The notes under the pieces were generated by a model that worked only from the letters and a program-made list of their open reading frames with translations, was not told the DNA's origin and did not search any database. Of a DNA stretch of 64,000 nt, positions 7,994 through 18,925 are shown in pieces; within the stretch, counting starts at the first letter, position 1; every line of letters starts with the position of its first letter. The stretch is taken from NCBI RefSeq assembly GCF_001654835.1, contig NZ_LXEP01000025.1, positions 56,782 through 120,781 on the forward strand. The letters run 5' to 3'. The stretch is from Buttiauxella gaviniae ATCC 51604 (GTDB lineage Bacteria; Pseudomonadota; Gammaproteobacteria; Enterobacterales; Enterobacteriaceae). The position numbers and the translations under genes were made by a program.

Positions 7994-8419
7994 ATGGCCC
8001 TGGCGTTACGTGGTTTTACGCCTGTTCTTTTCCGCCGCATTCAGGTGCCGGTGCAAGTTGCGCTATACGCCGGATTGTTCATTCTCGCCCAACAGTTAGT
8101 TGACTGGTGGCATTTACCGCTTCCTGCAAACCTTGTGGGAATGGTGCTATTACTGGCGTTGATTGTCTGCCGAGTGGTACCGCTGAATTGGGTTCGTGCG
8201 GGTTCCCGCTGGTTATTAGCTGAAATGCTGCTGTTCTTTGTGCCCGCTGTGGTCGCGGTGGTGAACTATGCAGAATTACTGATGGTAGATGGCTGGCGTA
8301 TATTCATCGTGATTGCTATCAGCACTTCACTGGTGCTGGCTGCTACTGCGCTGGTGGTGGATAAAGTTTATCGTTATGAGCTGGCGCGAATTGCTCGCAG
8401 GCAGGCTCGCGGTGAGTAA
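7994..8419 (+). CDS. CidA/LrgA-family holin-like membrane protein
   Basis: 141-residue protein with four hydrophobic segments and the CidA/LrgA signatures PLPANLVGMVLLLALI and LLAEMLLFFVPAVVAVVNY. Members sit in the cytoplasmic membrane and are proposed holin-like or transport partners of LrgB/CidB proteins, linked in plants and bacteria to glycolate, pyruvate or acetate efflux and to cell lysis. The ATG at 7994 has GGAG at 7980-7983 as a ribosome site with a somewhat long spacer. The next gene starts within its last codons. The E. coli equivalents (YohJ/YohK) are encoded elsewhere, and this pair next to yjcE has no counterpart in K-12 at this site. Confidence 0.85.
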   Translation: MALALRGFTPVLFRRIQVPVQVALYAGLFILAQQLVDWWHLPLPANLVGMVLLLALIVCRVVPLNWVRAGSRWLLAEMLLFFVPAVVAVVNYAELLMVDGWRIFIVIAISTSLVLAATALVVDKVYRYELARIARRQARGE

Positions 8420-9101
8420 CTTTCAGTTGAGTCTGTTGTGCCTGGTTATTACCCTTGGGCTCTATTTTGCCAATAAAAAACTCTATCGCCGCTTTCGAAA
8501 ATTGCCTCTGATGCCGTTGATTTTAACGCCGGTATTGCTGGTGGTGATGTTGGTTTTGGGTCATATCTCCTATCAAAATTATATGGGCGAAGCGCACTGG
8601 TTACTGTGGCTGCTTGGCCCGGCGACCATCGCCTTTGCAGTGCCGGTTTATGACAATCTGAATGTTATCAAACGCCACTGGATGTCACTTTCGGCGGGGG
8701 TTATCACCGCCACTGTTGTTGCGGTTACCAGTTCGGTTTGGCTGGCGCGTTTGTTTACTTTGCCCGATGAAATTCAACGCAGCCTGGCGGTCCGTTCGAT
8801 TACCACACCCTTTGCCTTAGCCGCTGCTAAACCACTCGGCGGGCAGCCGGAGTTGGTGGCATTATTTGTGGTAGTGACGGGTGTATTTGGTATGGCTGTG
8901 GGTGATGTGCTGTTTTTGCGCCTCGCCATTCGTGAAGGAATGGCAAAAGGCGCGGGTTTTGGTGCCGCTTCTCACGGCGCTGGCACCGCACGTTCCTACG
9001 AACTTGGCCCGCAGGAAGGTGTGGTCGCCAGTTTGGTAATGATGTTTTCCGGCGTCGTAATGGTGTTAATCGCGCCGTTGGTAAGCTGGTTGATGTTTTA
9101 A
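8412..9101 (+). CDS. CidB/LrgB-family membrane protein
   Basis: 229-residue LrgB/CidB family protein with six or more membrane segments. Family marks visible are KLPLMPLILTPVL near the start, LLGPATIAFAVPVYDN, VRSITTPFALAAAK and the C-terminal FGAASHGAGTARSYELGPQEG. The GTG at 8412 is proposed as start: it overlaps the end of the cidA-like frame by 8 bp, giving translational coupling, and yields the usual length; the frame is open upstream to 8313 but that part only mirrors the cidA coding sequence. With its partner it probably forms a membrane channel or transporter for small carboxylates or takes part in autolysis control; the function here is inferred from family only. Confidence 0.87.
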   Translation: MSNFQLSLLCLVITLGLYFANKKLYRRFRKLPLMPLILTPVLLVVMLVLGHISYQNYMGEAHWLLWLLGPATIAFAVPVYDNLNVIKRHWMSLSAGVITATVVAVTSSVWLARLFTLPDEIQRSLAVRSITTPFALAAAKPLGGQPELVALFVVVTGVFGMAVGDVLFLRLAIREGMAKGAGFGAASHGAGTARSYELGPQEGVVASLVMMFSGVVMVLIAPLVSWLMF

Positions 9102-9131
9102 TACCGGAGGGATTCACCACCCGGTAAGTGC

Positions 9132-10427
9132 TTACTTACTTTTCAGCCGTGAAACCAACTCAAACTCTTTAAACCAAACCGGGCGCTGTTGCTGCATTGA
9201 AATATTCCCGGCGATACCGGTCAAAATGGACATAGCTCCAGCGCGGTGATCAGCCGCGCGCTTTAATGGGTCGTTACTCGGCTCACCAAACAAATCGGCC
9301 AACATTGCATTATCACCACCACCGTGGCCGCCCGCGCCAATACTGAAATCAGCTTTGTAAGGAGCGGCGAACATCGGGAACACCGTAATATTGCAGCTTT
9401 CCAGGCTGCCTTCGTTTTCACGGTCGCCACCGGCATTCACATAAGACATTTCCACCAGTTTCATCTCAAGCCGCCCGCGGCTGCCGTTGAACACTACATT
9501 CAGCCCTTCCCACGGCAAATAAGCGTTAAGGGAATAGGTCATCTGCACCTGGTTTTGGTATTTCACCAGCACCGATAACGTATCTTCAATGTTGATGCCA
9601 TCGCTGAAAACACTCTGGTCGCGGTAATAGCTATCTTCGTGTTCGGCGTCCAGATACAGCGCTTTGAGCTGCTCGTTCTCTTCCATATGCAACGCGAACG
9701 GATCATTTTTTGCGGCGTCGAAACCGTGTGCGCGTGGGTAAAACTGCGAGATGCCTCGCATCTGCGCATTCTCTTTACCGTAAAAACGCAGCCCACCTTC
9801 CGCATAAACACGTTCCGGATAACTGCCCAGCCAGAAGTTCATCAGGTCAAAATGGTGGGTGGATTTGTGCACCAACAGACCGCCGCTATTGCGTTTTTCG
9901 CGGTGCCAGCGGCGGAAATAATCCGCGCCGTGCTCGGTGTTCAGCAGCCATTCGAAGTGGACTGAAAACACCTCGCCAATGGTTTCATTCATCAGCAATT
10001 CGCGGATTTTGCTGTGATGCGGCGCGTAACGGTAATTGAAGGCAACGCGTACTTGATGGCCCGTTTCTTCGATGGCATCGAGAATGCGCAAAGCGCGTTG
10101 CTCATCGATAGTCATCGGTTTTTCGGTTATCACATCGCAACCGGCATGTAGTGCACGCACTATGTAATCGTCATGCGTGCGGTCCATCGTGGTGACGATA
10201 ATAATATCCGGGCGCGTCTCGCGGATCATGGTTTCAAAATCCGCCGCTTTCCAGGTTGATACCTGCGCTGCACCTGAGTTACTCAACAGTTTATTGGCGT
10301 AATTCATGCGCGTCTGGTTGGTGTCGCAAAATGCCACCAGTTGCGAATTCTCTTTCCATTTACCGCTGATGGCTTCGATATATAAACCAGCGCGTCCGCC
10401 CGTTCCTACTAATGCATATCTTTTCAT
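9132..10427 (-). CDS. Gfo/Idh/MocA-family NAD(P)-dependent oxidoreductase
   Basis: 431-residue sugar-dehydrogenase-like enzyme. The N-terminal Rossmann domain (about 1-125) carries ALVGTGGRAG for dinucleotide binding and the family marker EKPMTID with the catalytic Lys. The C-terminal alpha/beta domain has the HKSTHHFDLMNFWLG motif, with Asp and His in positions used for catalysis by myo-inositol and related dehydrogenases. It is longer than the common 340-residue members and has an insertion around GISQFYPRAHGF. The ATG at 10427 is preceded by GAGGATGG and is preferred to an in-frame upstream start at 10457. It is a single gene convergent with cidB; the substrate is unknown, though a sugar or uronate derivative is likely. 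Confidence 0.85.
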   Translation of the reverse strand: MKRYALVGTGGRAGLYIEAISGKWKENSQLVAFCDTNQTRMNYANKLLSNSGAAQVSTWKAADFETMIRETRPDIIIVTTMDRTHDDYIVRALHAGCDVITEKPMTIDEQRALRILDAIEETGHQVRVAFNYRYAPHHSKIRELLMNETIGEVFSVHFEWLLNTEHGADYFRRWHREKRNSGGLLVHKSTHHFDLMNFWLGSYPERVYAEGGLRFYGKENAQMRGISQFYPRAHGFDAAKNDPFALHMEENEQLKALYLDAEHEDSYYRDQSVFSDGINIEDTLSVLVKYQNQVQMTYSLNAYLPWEGLNVVFNGSRGRLEMKLVEMSYVNAGGDRENEGSLESCNITVFPMFAAPYKADFSIGAGGHGGGDNAMLADLFGEPSNDPLKRAADHRAGAMSILTGIAGNISMQQQRPVWFKEFELVSRLKSK

Positions 10428-10524
10428 TCCATCCTCACCCTTTATGAAATAAAACAATGTTTCATTTATGAGCTACTGTAGCGCTCTGGGTAGGGAATAA
10501 AATGCCAGAAGGGGGAAAATGTGA

Positions 10525-10548
10525 TCCCCGACTCGAACGAGCCGGGGA
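10525..10548 (-). terminator. Terminator hairpin after actP
   Basis: TCCCCG-A-CTCG-AA-CGAG-C-CGGGGA folds into a strong stem 14 bp beyond the actP stop. It lacks a long U-tract on the minus strand. Confidence 0.6.
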
Positions 10549-10561
10549 GAGTTGAAACTAA

Positions 10562-12534
<1,973 letters not shown>

Positions 12535-12551
12535 AGATCTCTCCAGAGAAA

Positions 12552-12675
12552 TTCCCTTCGTCTTTTGCGCCGCAGGGGTGTTGGCTACACTCGCGCACCC
12601 CAGTCACTTACTTGTGTAAGCTCCTGGGGATTTGCTCGTTTGCCGCCTTCCTGCAACACAAAATCCTTTGGGAAT
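12552..12675. repeat. ERIC element with decayed ends
   Basis: The core CCCCAGTCACTTACTTGTGT and AAGCTCCTGGGG, with GCAGGGGTGTTGGCTAC on the left and TGCCGCCTTCCTGCAAC on the right, is intact, but the outermost arms have diverged from the other copies. It lies inside the acs-yjcH-actP operon. End positions are approximate. Confidence 0.85.
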
Positions 12676-12708
12676 TTGGGTTAGGTTGAGGTTTTTTTAT
12701 TGTGTTTT

Positions 12709-12731
12709 CCCCTCTCTTTGAAGGAGAGGGG
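12709..12731. repeat. Short hairpin just after acs
   Basis: CCCCTCTC / GAGAGGGG inverted repeat 8 bp beyond the acs stop. It has no U-tract on the minus strand, so it is probably a processing or stability element rather than a full terminator. Confidence 0.5.
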
Positions 12732-12739
12732 CAGAGATG

Positions 12740-14698
12740 TTACGAAGGCATGGTAATAGATTGTTTTTCTTCCAGTAACTTCTCAACAACACCCGGATCG
12801 GCAAGCGTTGAAGTATCACCAAAGTTGCTGGTATCGCCGGCGGCAATTTTGCGCAAAATGCGGCGCATAATCTTGCCAGAACGGGTTTTCGGTAGTGAAT
12901 CTGTCCAGTGCAAAATATCCGGGGTAGCAAGCGGGCCAATCTCTTTACGCACCCAGTTACGCACTTCGGTATACAGCTCAGGCGTTGGCTCTTCGCCGTG
13001 ATTAAGGGTTACATACGCGTAAATCGCCTGGCCTTTAATATTGTGCGGAATGCCGACGACTGCGGCTTCGGCGACTTTTGGATGCGACACCAGCGCTGAT
13101 TCGATTTCAGCTGTACCCAGGCGGTGGCCGGAAACGTTCAGCACGTCATCCACACGTCCGGTTATCCAGTAGTAACCGTCTTCGTCACGACGTGCGCCGT
13201 CACCGCTGAAGTACATATTTTTGAAGGTCGAGAAATAGGTTTGCTCGAAGCGCTCGTGGTCGCCAAACAGCGTGCGCGCCTGGCCTGGCCATGAGTCGGT
13301 AATCACCAGGTTGCCTTCGGTTTCGCCTTGTTGCGGGTTACCTTCGTTATCCACCAGTGCTGGTTGCACGCCAAAGAACGGGCGCGTGGCGGAACCGGCT
13401 TTCAGCTCGGTCGCGCCTGGCAGTGGGGTGATCATGAAGCCGCCGGTTTCGGTCTGCCACCAGGTATCCACTACCGGGCATTTCTCGTTACCGATTTTCT
13501 TCCAGTACCATTCCCACGCTTCCGGATTGATAGGCTCGCCCACGGAACCCAAAATGCGCAACGAAGAACGGTCAGTGTTTTCAATCGCTTTATCGCCTTC
13601 GGCCATTAATGCGCGAATAGCGGTTGGTGCGGTGTAGAGAATATTTACTTTATGCTTATCAACTACCTGAGCCATGCGATTTGGTGCTGGCCAGTTTGGC
13701 ACGCCTTCAAACATCAGCGTGATAGCACCACATGCCAGCGGGCCGTAAAGCAGGTAGCTGTGACCGGTGACCCAACCCACATCGGCGGTACACCAGTAAA
13801 CGTCGCCCTGGTGGTAATCAAAGACATATTTAAAGGTGGTTGCGGCATAAACCAGGTAACCACCGGTGGTGTGCAGCACGCCTTTTGGCTTACCGGTTGA
13901 ACCTGAGGTGTAGAGGATAAATAGCGGATCTTCGGCATTCACTTCCACCGGCTGGTGGTGTGCGCTGGCTTTCTCAACCAGTTCGTTCCACCACAGGTCG
14001 CGGCCTTCATGCCATTCGACTTTACCGCCGGTGCGTTTGAGCACAACCACGTGTTCAACGGTTTTAACGCCTGGGTTTTTCAGCGCCTCATCGACGTTTT
14101 TCTTCAGCGGAATGGAGCGCCCGGCACGAACGCCTTCATCGGCAGTAATGACCAGTTTGGAGCTGGAGTCGATAATGCGCCCGGCGACGGCTTCTGGTGA
14201 GAAACCACCAAAAATCACCGAATGCACTGCGCCAATGCGTGCGCAGGCCAGCATCGCAACGGCCGCTTCCGGCACCATCGGCATATAAATCGCTACCACA
14301 TCGCCTTTCTTGATGCCCAGTTCTACCAGGGTATTGGCAAAACGGCACACTTCACGATGCAGTTCACGGTAGGTAATAGTTTTACTCTGGGTGGCGTCAT
14401 CGCCTTCCCAGATGATCGCAGTCTGATCGCCACGATCTTTCAGGTGGCGATCGAGGCAGTTGGCGGCCAGGTTCAGGGTGCCGTCTTCATACCATTTGAT
14501 TGAAACGTTTCCGGGTGCGAAAGAGGTGTTTTTCACCTTCTGGTAAGGCTTGATCCAATCAAGGATCTTACCTTGTTCGCCCCAAAATGCGTCGGGGTCA
14601 TGTACCGAGTGTTGGTACATGGATTGGTACTGCTCCGGGGTTATCAGGCAATTGTCCGCGATATTGGCGGGAATGGCGTGTTTATGTATTTGGCTCAT
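12740..14698 (-). CDS. acs: Acs, acetyl-CoA synthetase
   Basis: 652 residues, exactly the E. coli Acs length and very similar throughout. It is an AMP-forming acyl-CoA ligase that converts acetate, ATP and CoA to acetyl-CoA for high-affinity acetate scavenging. Visible motifs: the P-loop-like [19 protein letters not shown], the [20 protein letters not shown] hinge region and the C-terminal [11 protein letters not shown] with the catalytic Lys that is regulated by acetylation in the family. The ATG at 14698 has AAAGGAG upstream. The 195 bp before the terminator of fdhF presumably hold its promoter; CRP half-sites such as ATGTGAC (near 14730) and GCGTGATCT are visible but no perfect palindrome. 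In K-12 the neighbour is divergent nrfA; here it is fdhF on the same strand. Confidence 0.98.
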   Translation of the reverse strand: MSQIHKHAIPANIADNCLITPEQYQSMYQHSVHDPDAFWGEQGKILDWIKPYQKVKNTSFAPGNVSIKWYEDGTLNLAANCLDRHLKDRGDQTAIIWEGDDATQSKTITYRELHREVCRFANTLVELGIKKGDVVAIYMPMVPEAAVAMLACARIGAVHSVIFGGFSPEAVAGRIIDSSSKLVITADEGVRAGRSIPLKKNVDEALKNPGVKTVEHVVVLKRTGGKVEWHEGRDLWWNELVEKASAHHQPVEVNAEDPLFILYTSGSTGKPKGVLHTTGGYLVYAATTFKYVFDYHQGDVYWCTADVGWVTGHSYLLYGPLACGAITLMFEGVPNWPAPNRMAQVVDKHKVNILYTAPTAIRALMAEGDKAIENTDRSSLRILGSVGEPINPEAWEWYWKKIGNEKCPVVDTWWQTETGGFMITPLPGATELKAGSATRPFFGVQPALVDNEGNPQQGETEGNLVITDSWPGQARTLFGDHERFEQTYFSTFKNMYFSGDGARRDEDGYYWITGRVDDVLNVSGHRLGTAEIESALVSHPKVAEAAVVGIPHNIKGQAIYAYVTLNHGEEPTPELYTEVRNWVRKEIGPLATPDILHWTDSLPKTRSGKIMRRILRKIAAGDTSNFGDTSTLADPGVVEKLLEEKQSITMPS

Positions 14699-14893
14699 GC
14701 TTTTTTTCTCCTTTTAGGATGTTAATAATATGTCACATAAACGTTAATCGCAGAGTGCTTGGGAAGCTTTGTTTATTATTTGGGCGACAGATCACGCATT
14801 AATTAAATGGTTGAAAATTTAATCAATCAATCCTGCAAGGAAATGGGGAGAGAACGGGTTATTTATTGTGATAACAATGAGATGAAGAGGGAT

Positions 14894-14922
14894 AAAAAAA
14901 GAGCCGCCGGGAGGCAGCTCTT
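14894..14922 (-). terminator. Rho-independent terminator of fdhF
   Basis: On the minus strand AGAGCTGCC-TCCC-GGCGGCTCT (one mismatch) is followed by a run of T. It sits 7 bp after the fdhF stop and insulates acs from fdhF transcription. Confidence 0.9.
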
Positions 14923-14928
14923 TCTGGT

Positions 14929-17076
14929 TTAACCTGCCGCGCTTTCGCGCAAACTGGCTTTTAGCTTGTTGTACTCGTCAATCACATACTGCTCGGCAGC
15001 TTTCTGATCGGCGATAGGCTCTACACGCACGGCGCAGTATTTATACTCCGGCGTTTTAGTAATCGGGCTGAGGTTTTCAGTCACCAGCTCGTTACAGGCA
15101 CCAATCCACCACTGGTAAGTCATATAAACGGCACCTTTATTAGGACGCTCGCTTACATTCGCACGTGTGATGACTCGACCTTTACGTGAATTCACCCAGA
15201 TTAACGCTTCATCTTCGATACCCAAACGAGCGGCATCATCGATGTGGATTTGCGCATAACCCGGTTCATCCGCAAGGGCTGCCAGTGCTGCACAGTTGCC
15301 GGTCATAGAACGGCAAGAGTAGTGGCCCACTTCACGCACCGTGGAAAGTACCATCGGGTACTCTTCGGTGATGCGGTCAATTGGCGGCGCCCAGTCACAA
15401 GTAAAGAACTCGCCCAAACCGTTTTCACGGTCGAACTTGCCGTCGTACAGGAACGAGGTTCCCTGGTCACTTTCCGCTACATCGCGGCAAGGCCACTGGA
15501 TATAACCCAATTCACCCATTTTCTCGTAGGTAGCACCGTAGAAATCTGGGCACAGGCCGCGCAACTCATCCCAAATTTCTTGGGTGCTGTTGTAGCTCAT
15601 TGGGTAACCCATACGAGTGGCGATTTCACTGATAATCTGCCAGTCCGTTTTCAGGTCCCACTTCGGTTCCACTGCTTTAAAGAAGCGCTGGAAGCCACGG
15701 TCAGCGGCGGTATAAACGCCTTCATGTTCACCCCATGAGGTGGACGGCAAAATCACATCGGCCGCAGCCGCGGTTTTGGTCATGAAGATGTCTTGTACAA
15801 TCACCAGCTCAAGTTCTTCAAACGCTTTACGTACGGCTGAAAGCTCCGCATCGGTTTGAAGTGGATCTTCGCCCATGATGTACGCGGCATACACTTCGCC
15901 ATGTGCCACACGGTGTGGCAGTTCGCTAATGCGATAGCCGGTGTGAGCAGGCAGTGAGGGTACGCCCCACGCTTTCGCGAATTTCTCGCGGCTGACTTCG
16001 TCTTTCACGTACTGGTAGCCAGGATAAGTATCCGGCAATGCGCCCATATCGCAGGCACCCTGAACGTTGTTCTGGCCACGAACCGGGTTAACACCCACGT
16101 TCGGTTTACCCAGGTTGCCTGTCATCAGCGCAAGGCTTGTCAGCGAGCGAACAGTTTCCACGCCTTGATAGAACTGGGTTACACCCATGCCCCACAGGAT
16201 CGTGGCAGTTTTTGCCTTCGCGTACATACGTGCTGCAGCGCGAATTTCCGCCGCAGTAACACCAGTAATTTCTTCAACAGATTCAGGCGTGTAGCCAGCA
16301 ACAATTTTTCGATACTCGTCGAAACCTTCAGTACGGGAAGCCACGAATGACTGGTCATACAGGTTTTCTTCGATAATCACATGCCCAAGTGCGTTAAGCA
16401 GGGCGATGTTAGAACCATTTTTTAACTGCAAATGCATGTCAGCGATGCGCGCGGTTTCAATTTTACGCGGATCGACAACAATGATTTGTGCCCCTTTTTG
16501 CTTCGCGCGAATCACGCGGTTAGCAACGATAGGGTGTGAATCTGCCGGGTTATACCCGAACACAAACACTAAATCGGTATCTTCAATCTCAACGATTGAG
16601 TTACTCATTGCGCCGTTACCGACCGATTGGTGCAGACCTGCAACCGATGGGCCGTGTCAAACGCGTGCGCAGCAATCGACGTTATTGGTACCAATAACGG
16701 CGCGCGCAAATTTCTGCATTACATAGTTGGTTTCGTTGCCTGTGCCACGGGAAGAACCGGTGGTCATGATGGCATCGGAGCCGTGTTTCGCTTTGATTTC
16801 ACTCAGACGAGTACTGACGTAGTTCAGTGCTTCATCCCAGGAAACGTTTTCGAGTTTGCCGCCTTTCTGGCGACGAATCATCGGTGATTTAAGGCGCGGG
16901 GTGAGGATTTTAGTATCGTTAATAAAATCCCAACCGTAGTAACCCTTCAGGCAAAGATCGCCCTGGTTAGTTTTACCTTGAGCCGCTTCCGCCTTGACGA
17001 CTTTGCCGTTATCGACCACGAGGTTGATTTTGCAACCCGAGGCACAATAGGGGCAAACCGTGACGACTTTTTTCAT
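14929..17076 (-). CDS. fdhF: FdhF, formate dehydrogenase H (selenocysteine enzyme)
   Basis: 715 residues when the in-frame TGA at 16659-16657 is read as selenocysteine, exactly the E. coli length, with Sec at residue 140. It is the molybdopterin bis-MGD and [4Fe-4S] subunit of formate hydrogenlyase, oxidising formate to CO2 in the cytoplasm. The N-terminal CPYCASGCKINL with a later Cys (LCLKG) binds the cluster; CARV-Sec-HGPSVAGLHQ is the active-site loop. An interrupted-gene reading (149 plus 559 residues) is rejected because the flanks are colinear with E. coli and the TGA is followed by the conserved SECIS region. The ATG at 17076 has GGAG upstream. Expression is expected from a sigma-54 promoter at 17199-17214, with an ERIC remnant in the leader. 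Confidence 0.97.
16620..16659 (-). promoter_or_regulatory. UGA selenocysteine codon and SECIS hairpin in fdhF
   Basis: The minus strand reads TGACACGGCCCATCGGTTGC and continues AGGTCTGCACCAATCGGTC, essentially the known E. coli fdhF SECIS, in which the GGUCUG loop binds SelB about 17-20 nt after the UGA. Confidence 0.93.
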
Positions 17077-17097
17077 CAGTGTTGCTCCAGTCAATGC

Positions 17098-17150
17098 ACC
17101 CGTCATACTTCAAGTTGCAGCCTTCCTGCTACCTGAACTATTTAGGGTAC
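17098..17150. repeat. ERIC remnant with deleted core, in the fdhF leader
   Basis: The left arm ACCCGTCATACTTCAAGTTG is joined directly to the right arm CCTGCTACCTGAACTATTTA, leaving about 53 bp and removing the central palindrome. It lies between the sigma-54 promoter and the fdhF start codon. Confidence 0.8.
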
Positions 17151-17198
17151 TTAAAGGTGTGTGACACTCACACAGCTGATCATATCTCCCCGCTTTAA

Positions 17199-17214
17199 TG
17201 CATTATCTATGCCA
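17199..17214 (-). promoter_or_regulatory. Sigma-54 promoter of fdhF
   Basis: On the minus strand TGGCATAGATAATGCA has the invariant GG and GC 10 bp apart (-24/-12) of RpoN promoters and resembles the E. coli fdhF promoter. FhlA would be expected to activate it; TGACG-containing motifs at 17268-17305 are candidate upstream sites, without a firm match to a consensus. Confidence 0.85.
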
Positions 17215-17426
17215 CATAGAAAGAGTGGGAATAACCGCCATCTTACGGTGATAAAAGCAACAAAATGCTGACGAAAAACAGGTCATCGTCAAAAGTGACG
17301 TGTCGAGAGAGGCAGGGATTGTGACACTGGTTGAATTTTCAGCATGGGCCGTTGGGATTTATGCGGCAGTCCATCAACAATCATTCACACTTATATTCAC
17401 ACCTGCATCTTCCCCGGAGATAAACC

Positions 17427-18161
17427 ATGAAGCCTGCAATTTTGCTGGTGGATGATGATCCAGCGATTTGTGACGTGCTGCGCGATGTGCTTAATGAACA
17501 CGTCTTTGAAGTTAAGGTGTGCCACACCGGGAATGATGCGCTGACAGCGATTGCTCAACATCCAGGTATTGCGCTGGTACTGCTGGATATGATTTTGCCG
17601 GATATTAATGGGCTGCTGGTGCTGCAACACATTCAGCGTCAACGCCCAGACTTGCCAGTGGTTATGTTGACGGGCCTTGGCAGTGAATCGGATGTTGTCG
17701 TGGGGCTAGAAATGGGTGCCGATGATTACATCGCGAAGCCTTTTAATCCTCGCGTGGTGGTGGCGCGTGTCAAAGCGGTGCTGCGTCGTACCGGCGCGCT
17801 GGCAGTCGAAACGGTGACGACAAAAACCAGCGGCCTGCATTTCAACGGTTGGCGGCTGGATACAGGGCGCTGCCAGCTCTTTAACGCACTATCGGAGCAG
17901 GTCGATCTCACGCAAGGGGAATACGGCCTGCTACTGGCGTTGATGCAGAACTCGCGCAAAGTGTTGTCGCGTGAAAGGTTGTTAGAACTGACCCACAGTG
18001 AAAGCCTCGAAGTCTTCGACAGGACGATTGATGTGCTGATTATGCGGCTCCGTAAAAAAATAGAGCTGAACCCGCATCAACCGGCATTAATCCGGACTAT
18101 TCGAGGTGTGGGATATGTATTTTCGGCGGATGTTATTCAGGCGGAGAATAATGCGGCTTAA
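17427..18161 (+). CDS. OmpR/PhoB-family response regulator
   Basis: 244-residue regulator. The receiver domain (about 1-118) has the acidic pocket DDD at 9-11, the phosphoacceptor Asp54 (LLDMILPD), Thr82-region MLTG and the Lys in AKPF; the C-terminal winged helix (about 145-236) ends with the typical TIRGVGYVFS. It should bind DNA when phosphorylated. The ATG at 17427 has GGAGA about 8 bp upstream. There is no kinase gene adjacent; the nearest is the hybrid kinase at 25535-28099, on the other side of a sugar operon. That pairing is an inference from the layout, since both flank the same operon and are on the same strand. Its 3' end abuts an ERIC fragment. Confidence 0.9.
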   Translation: MKPAILLVDDDPAICDVLRDVLNEHVFEVKVCHTGNDALTAIAQHPGIALVLLDMILPDINGLLVLQHIQRQRPDLPVVMLTGLGSESDVVVGLEMGADDYIAKPFNPRVVVARVKAVLRRTGALAVETVTTKTSGLHFNGWRLDTGRCQLFNALSEQVDLTQGEYGLLLALMQNSRKVLSRERLLELTHSESLEVFDRTIDVLIMRLRKKIELNPHQPALIRTIRGVGYVFSADVIQAENNAA

Positions 18162-18190
18162 TACTCGTCATACTTCAAGTTGCCTCTTTT
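18162..18190. repeat. ERIC left-arm fragment
   Basis: ACTCGTCATACTTCAAGTTG matches the left end of the full-length ERIC copies, then similarity stops. It follows the response-regulator stop codon directly. Confidence 0.65.
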
Positions 18191-18317
18191 TTGGCTATGC
18201 TCCCTCACGCTCGGCACCATTCAGCCCGTTCCGGGGCCCCTGCTGCCCGATAACACCCTCATTCTCAACGCCTTGTTTCAGAAGTACTGACTACATAAAC
18301 ATGTAATAAAAAACAGT

Positions 18318-18724
18318 GTTGACATAGCAGGAAAAAGACGTAAATTAGAGTTTAACGGCGGTGTGATAGATATATTGCCGTTAGGTTTAAGAGTATTAAA
18401 TACGTCAATGAAACATGAAGTGTAAGTAAAAATCGCGATGATGTAAGGCTTTGTTTTTCATGTGTTATGGGTTCGCGAGGAATTAAACTGCAGATAGTTT
18501 AAATATCGCGAAAGACGTAAAGCCACGCATCAAAAGTATATATCGCGAAATGGGGAATGTACGAGGTCAAATAAATTTTCCTTGATCTTGTTTTAAACCG
18601 ATAACGTAGGGGGGAATGATCGAAGCCCGATATTATCTGTAAGAACTTGTGCATTTAAAGTAGTACCAAATAGCAGTAAAATCCACGAAGTATCTTAATG
18701 TTAAATCCTAAGTTAGCAGTACCT
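18318..18724. other. AT-rich non-coding interval with four TCGCGA palindromes
   Basis: This part of the 764-bp gap 18162-18925 has no ORF of credible length on either strand. A TTGACA hexamer lies at 18319-18324 with TAAATT about 16 bp on, a plausible promoter on the plus strand, and a strong terminator closes the interval at 18725-18757, so an untranslated RNA is possible. Four copies of the palindrome TCGCGA occur at 18433, 18473, 18506 and 18543, spaced 33-40 bp, three of them preceded by A. Such even spacing suggests an operator array for a DNA-binding protein. No known motif was recognised. From 18758 to 18925 nothing further was seen. Confidence 0.4.
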
Positions 18725-18757
18725 TAAAAGCCCTGACTACTACAGTCAGGGCTTTTA
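18725..18757. terminator. Strong bidirectional terminator
   Basis: A perfect 13-bp stem TAAAAGCCCTGAC / GTCAGGGCTTTTA with a 7-nt loop, flanked by A and T runs on both sides. It can end transcription of the sugar operon on the minus strand and of any plus-strand transcript from 18.3 kb. Confidence 0.88.
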
Positions 18758-18925
18758 TCGTTTACGGCTCCTGAGCCCCTGACATTGACCAGAACGCCTT
18801 AAAGCACCCGCTGGATAGTTTACTCATTTTTTATTTATTCTATATAAAATCAATGAGTTAAGTGTCTCGTGGGAATTACATTTATCTGGACGGTTATTCG
18901 CAAAAATATACTCATTACAACAAAC

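Noticed and set aside
9639..10039. Overlapping plus-strand frames inside the oxidoreductase gene
   Set aside because: Low-complexity shadow frames of the minus-strand coding sequence, without a family match.
14929..17106. fdhF as a pseudogene split into 149- and 559-residue frames
   Set aside because: The only break is a TGA at the known selenocysteine position 140 followed by a conserved SECIS; both halves align with the intact E. coli protein.
18780..18925. An attachment site for an island left of the sugar kinase
   Set aside because: AT-rich sequence only; no tRNA end, direct repeat or integrase is present.
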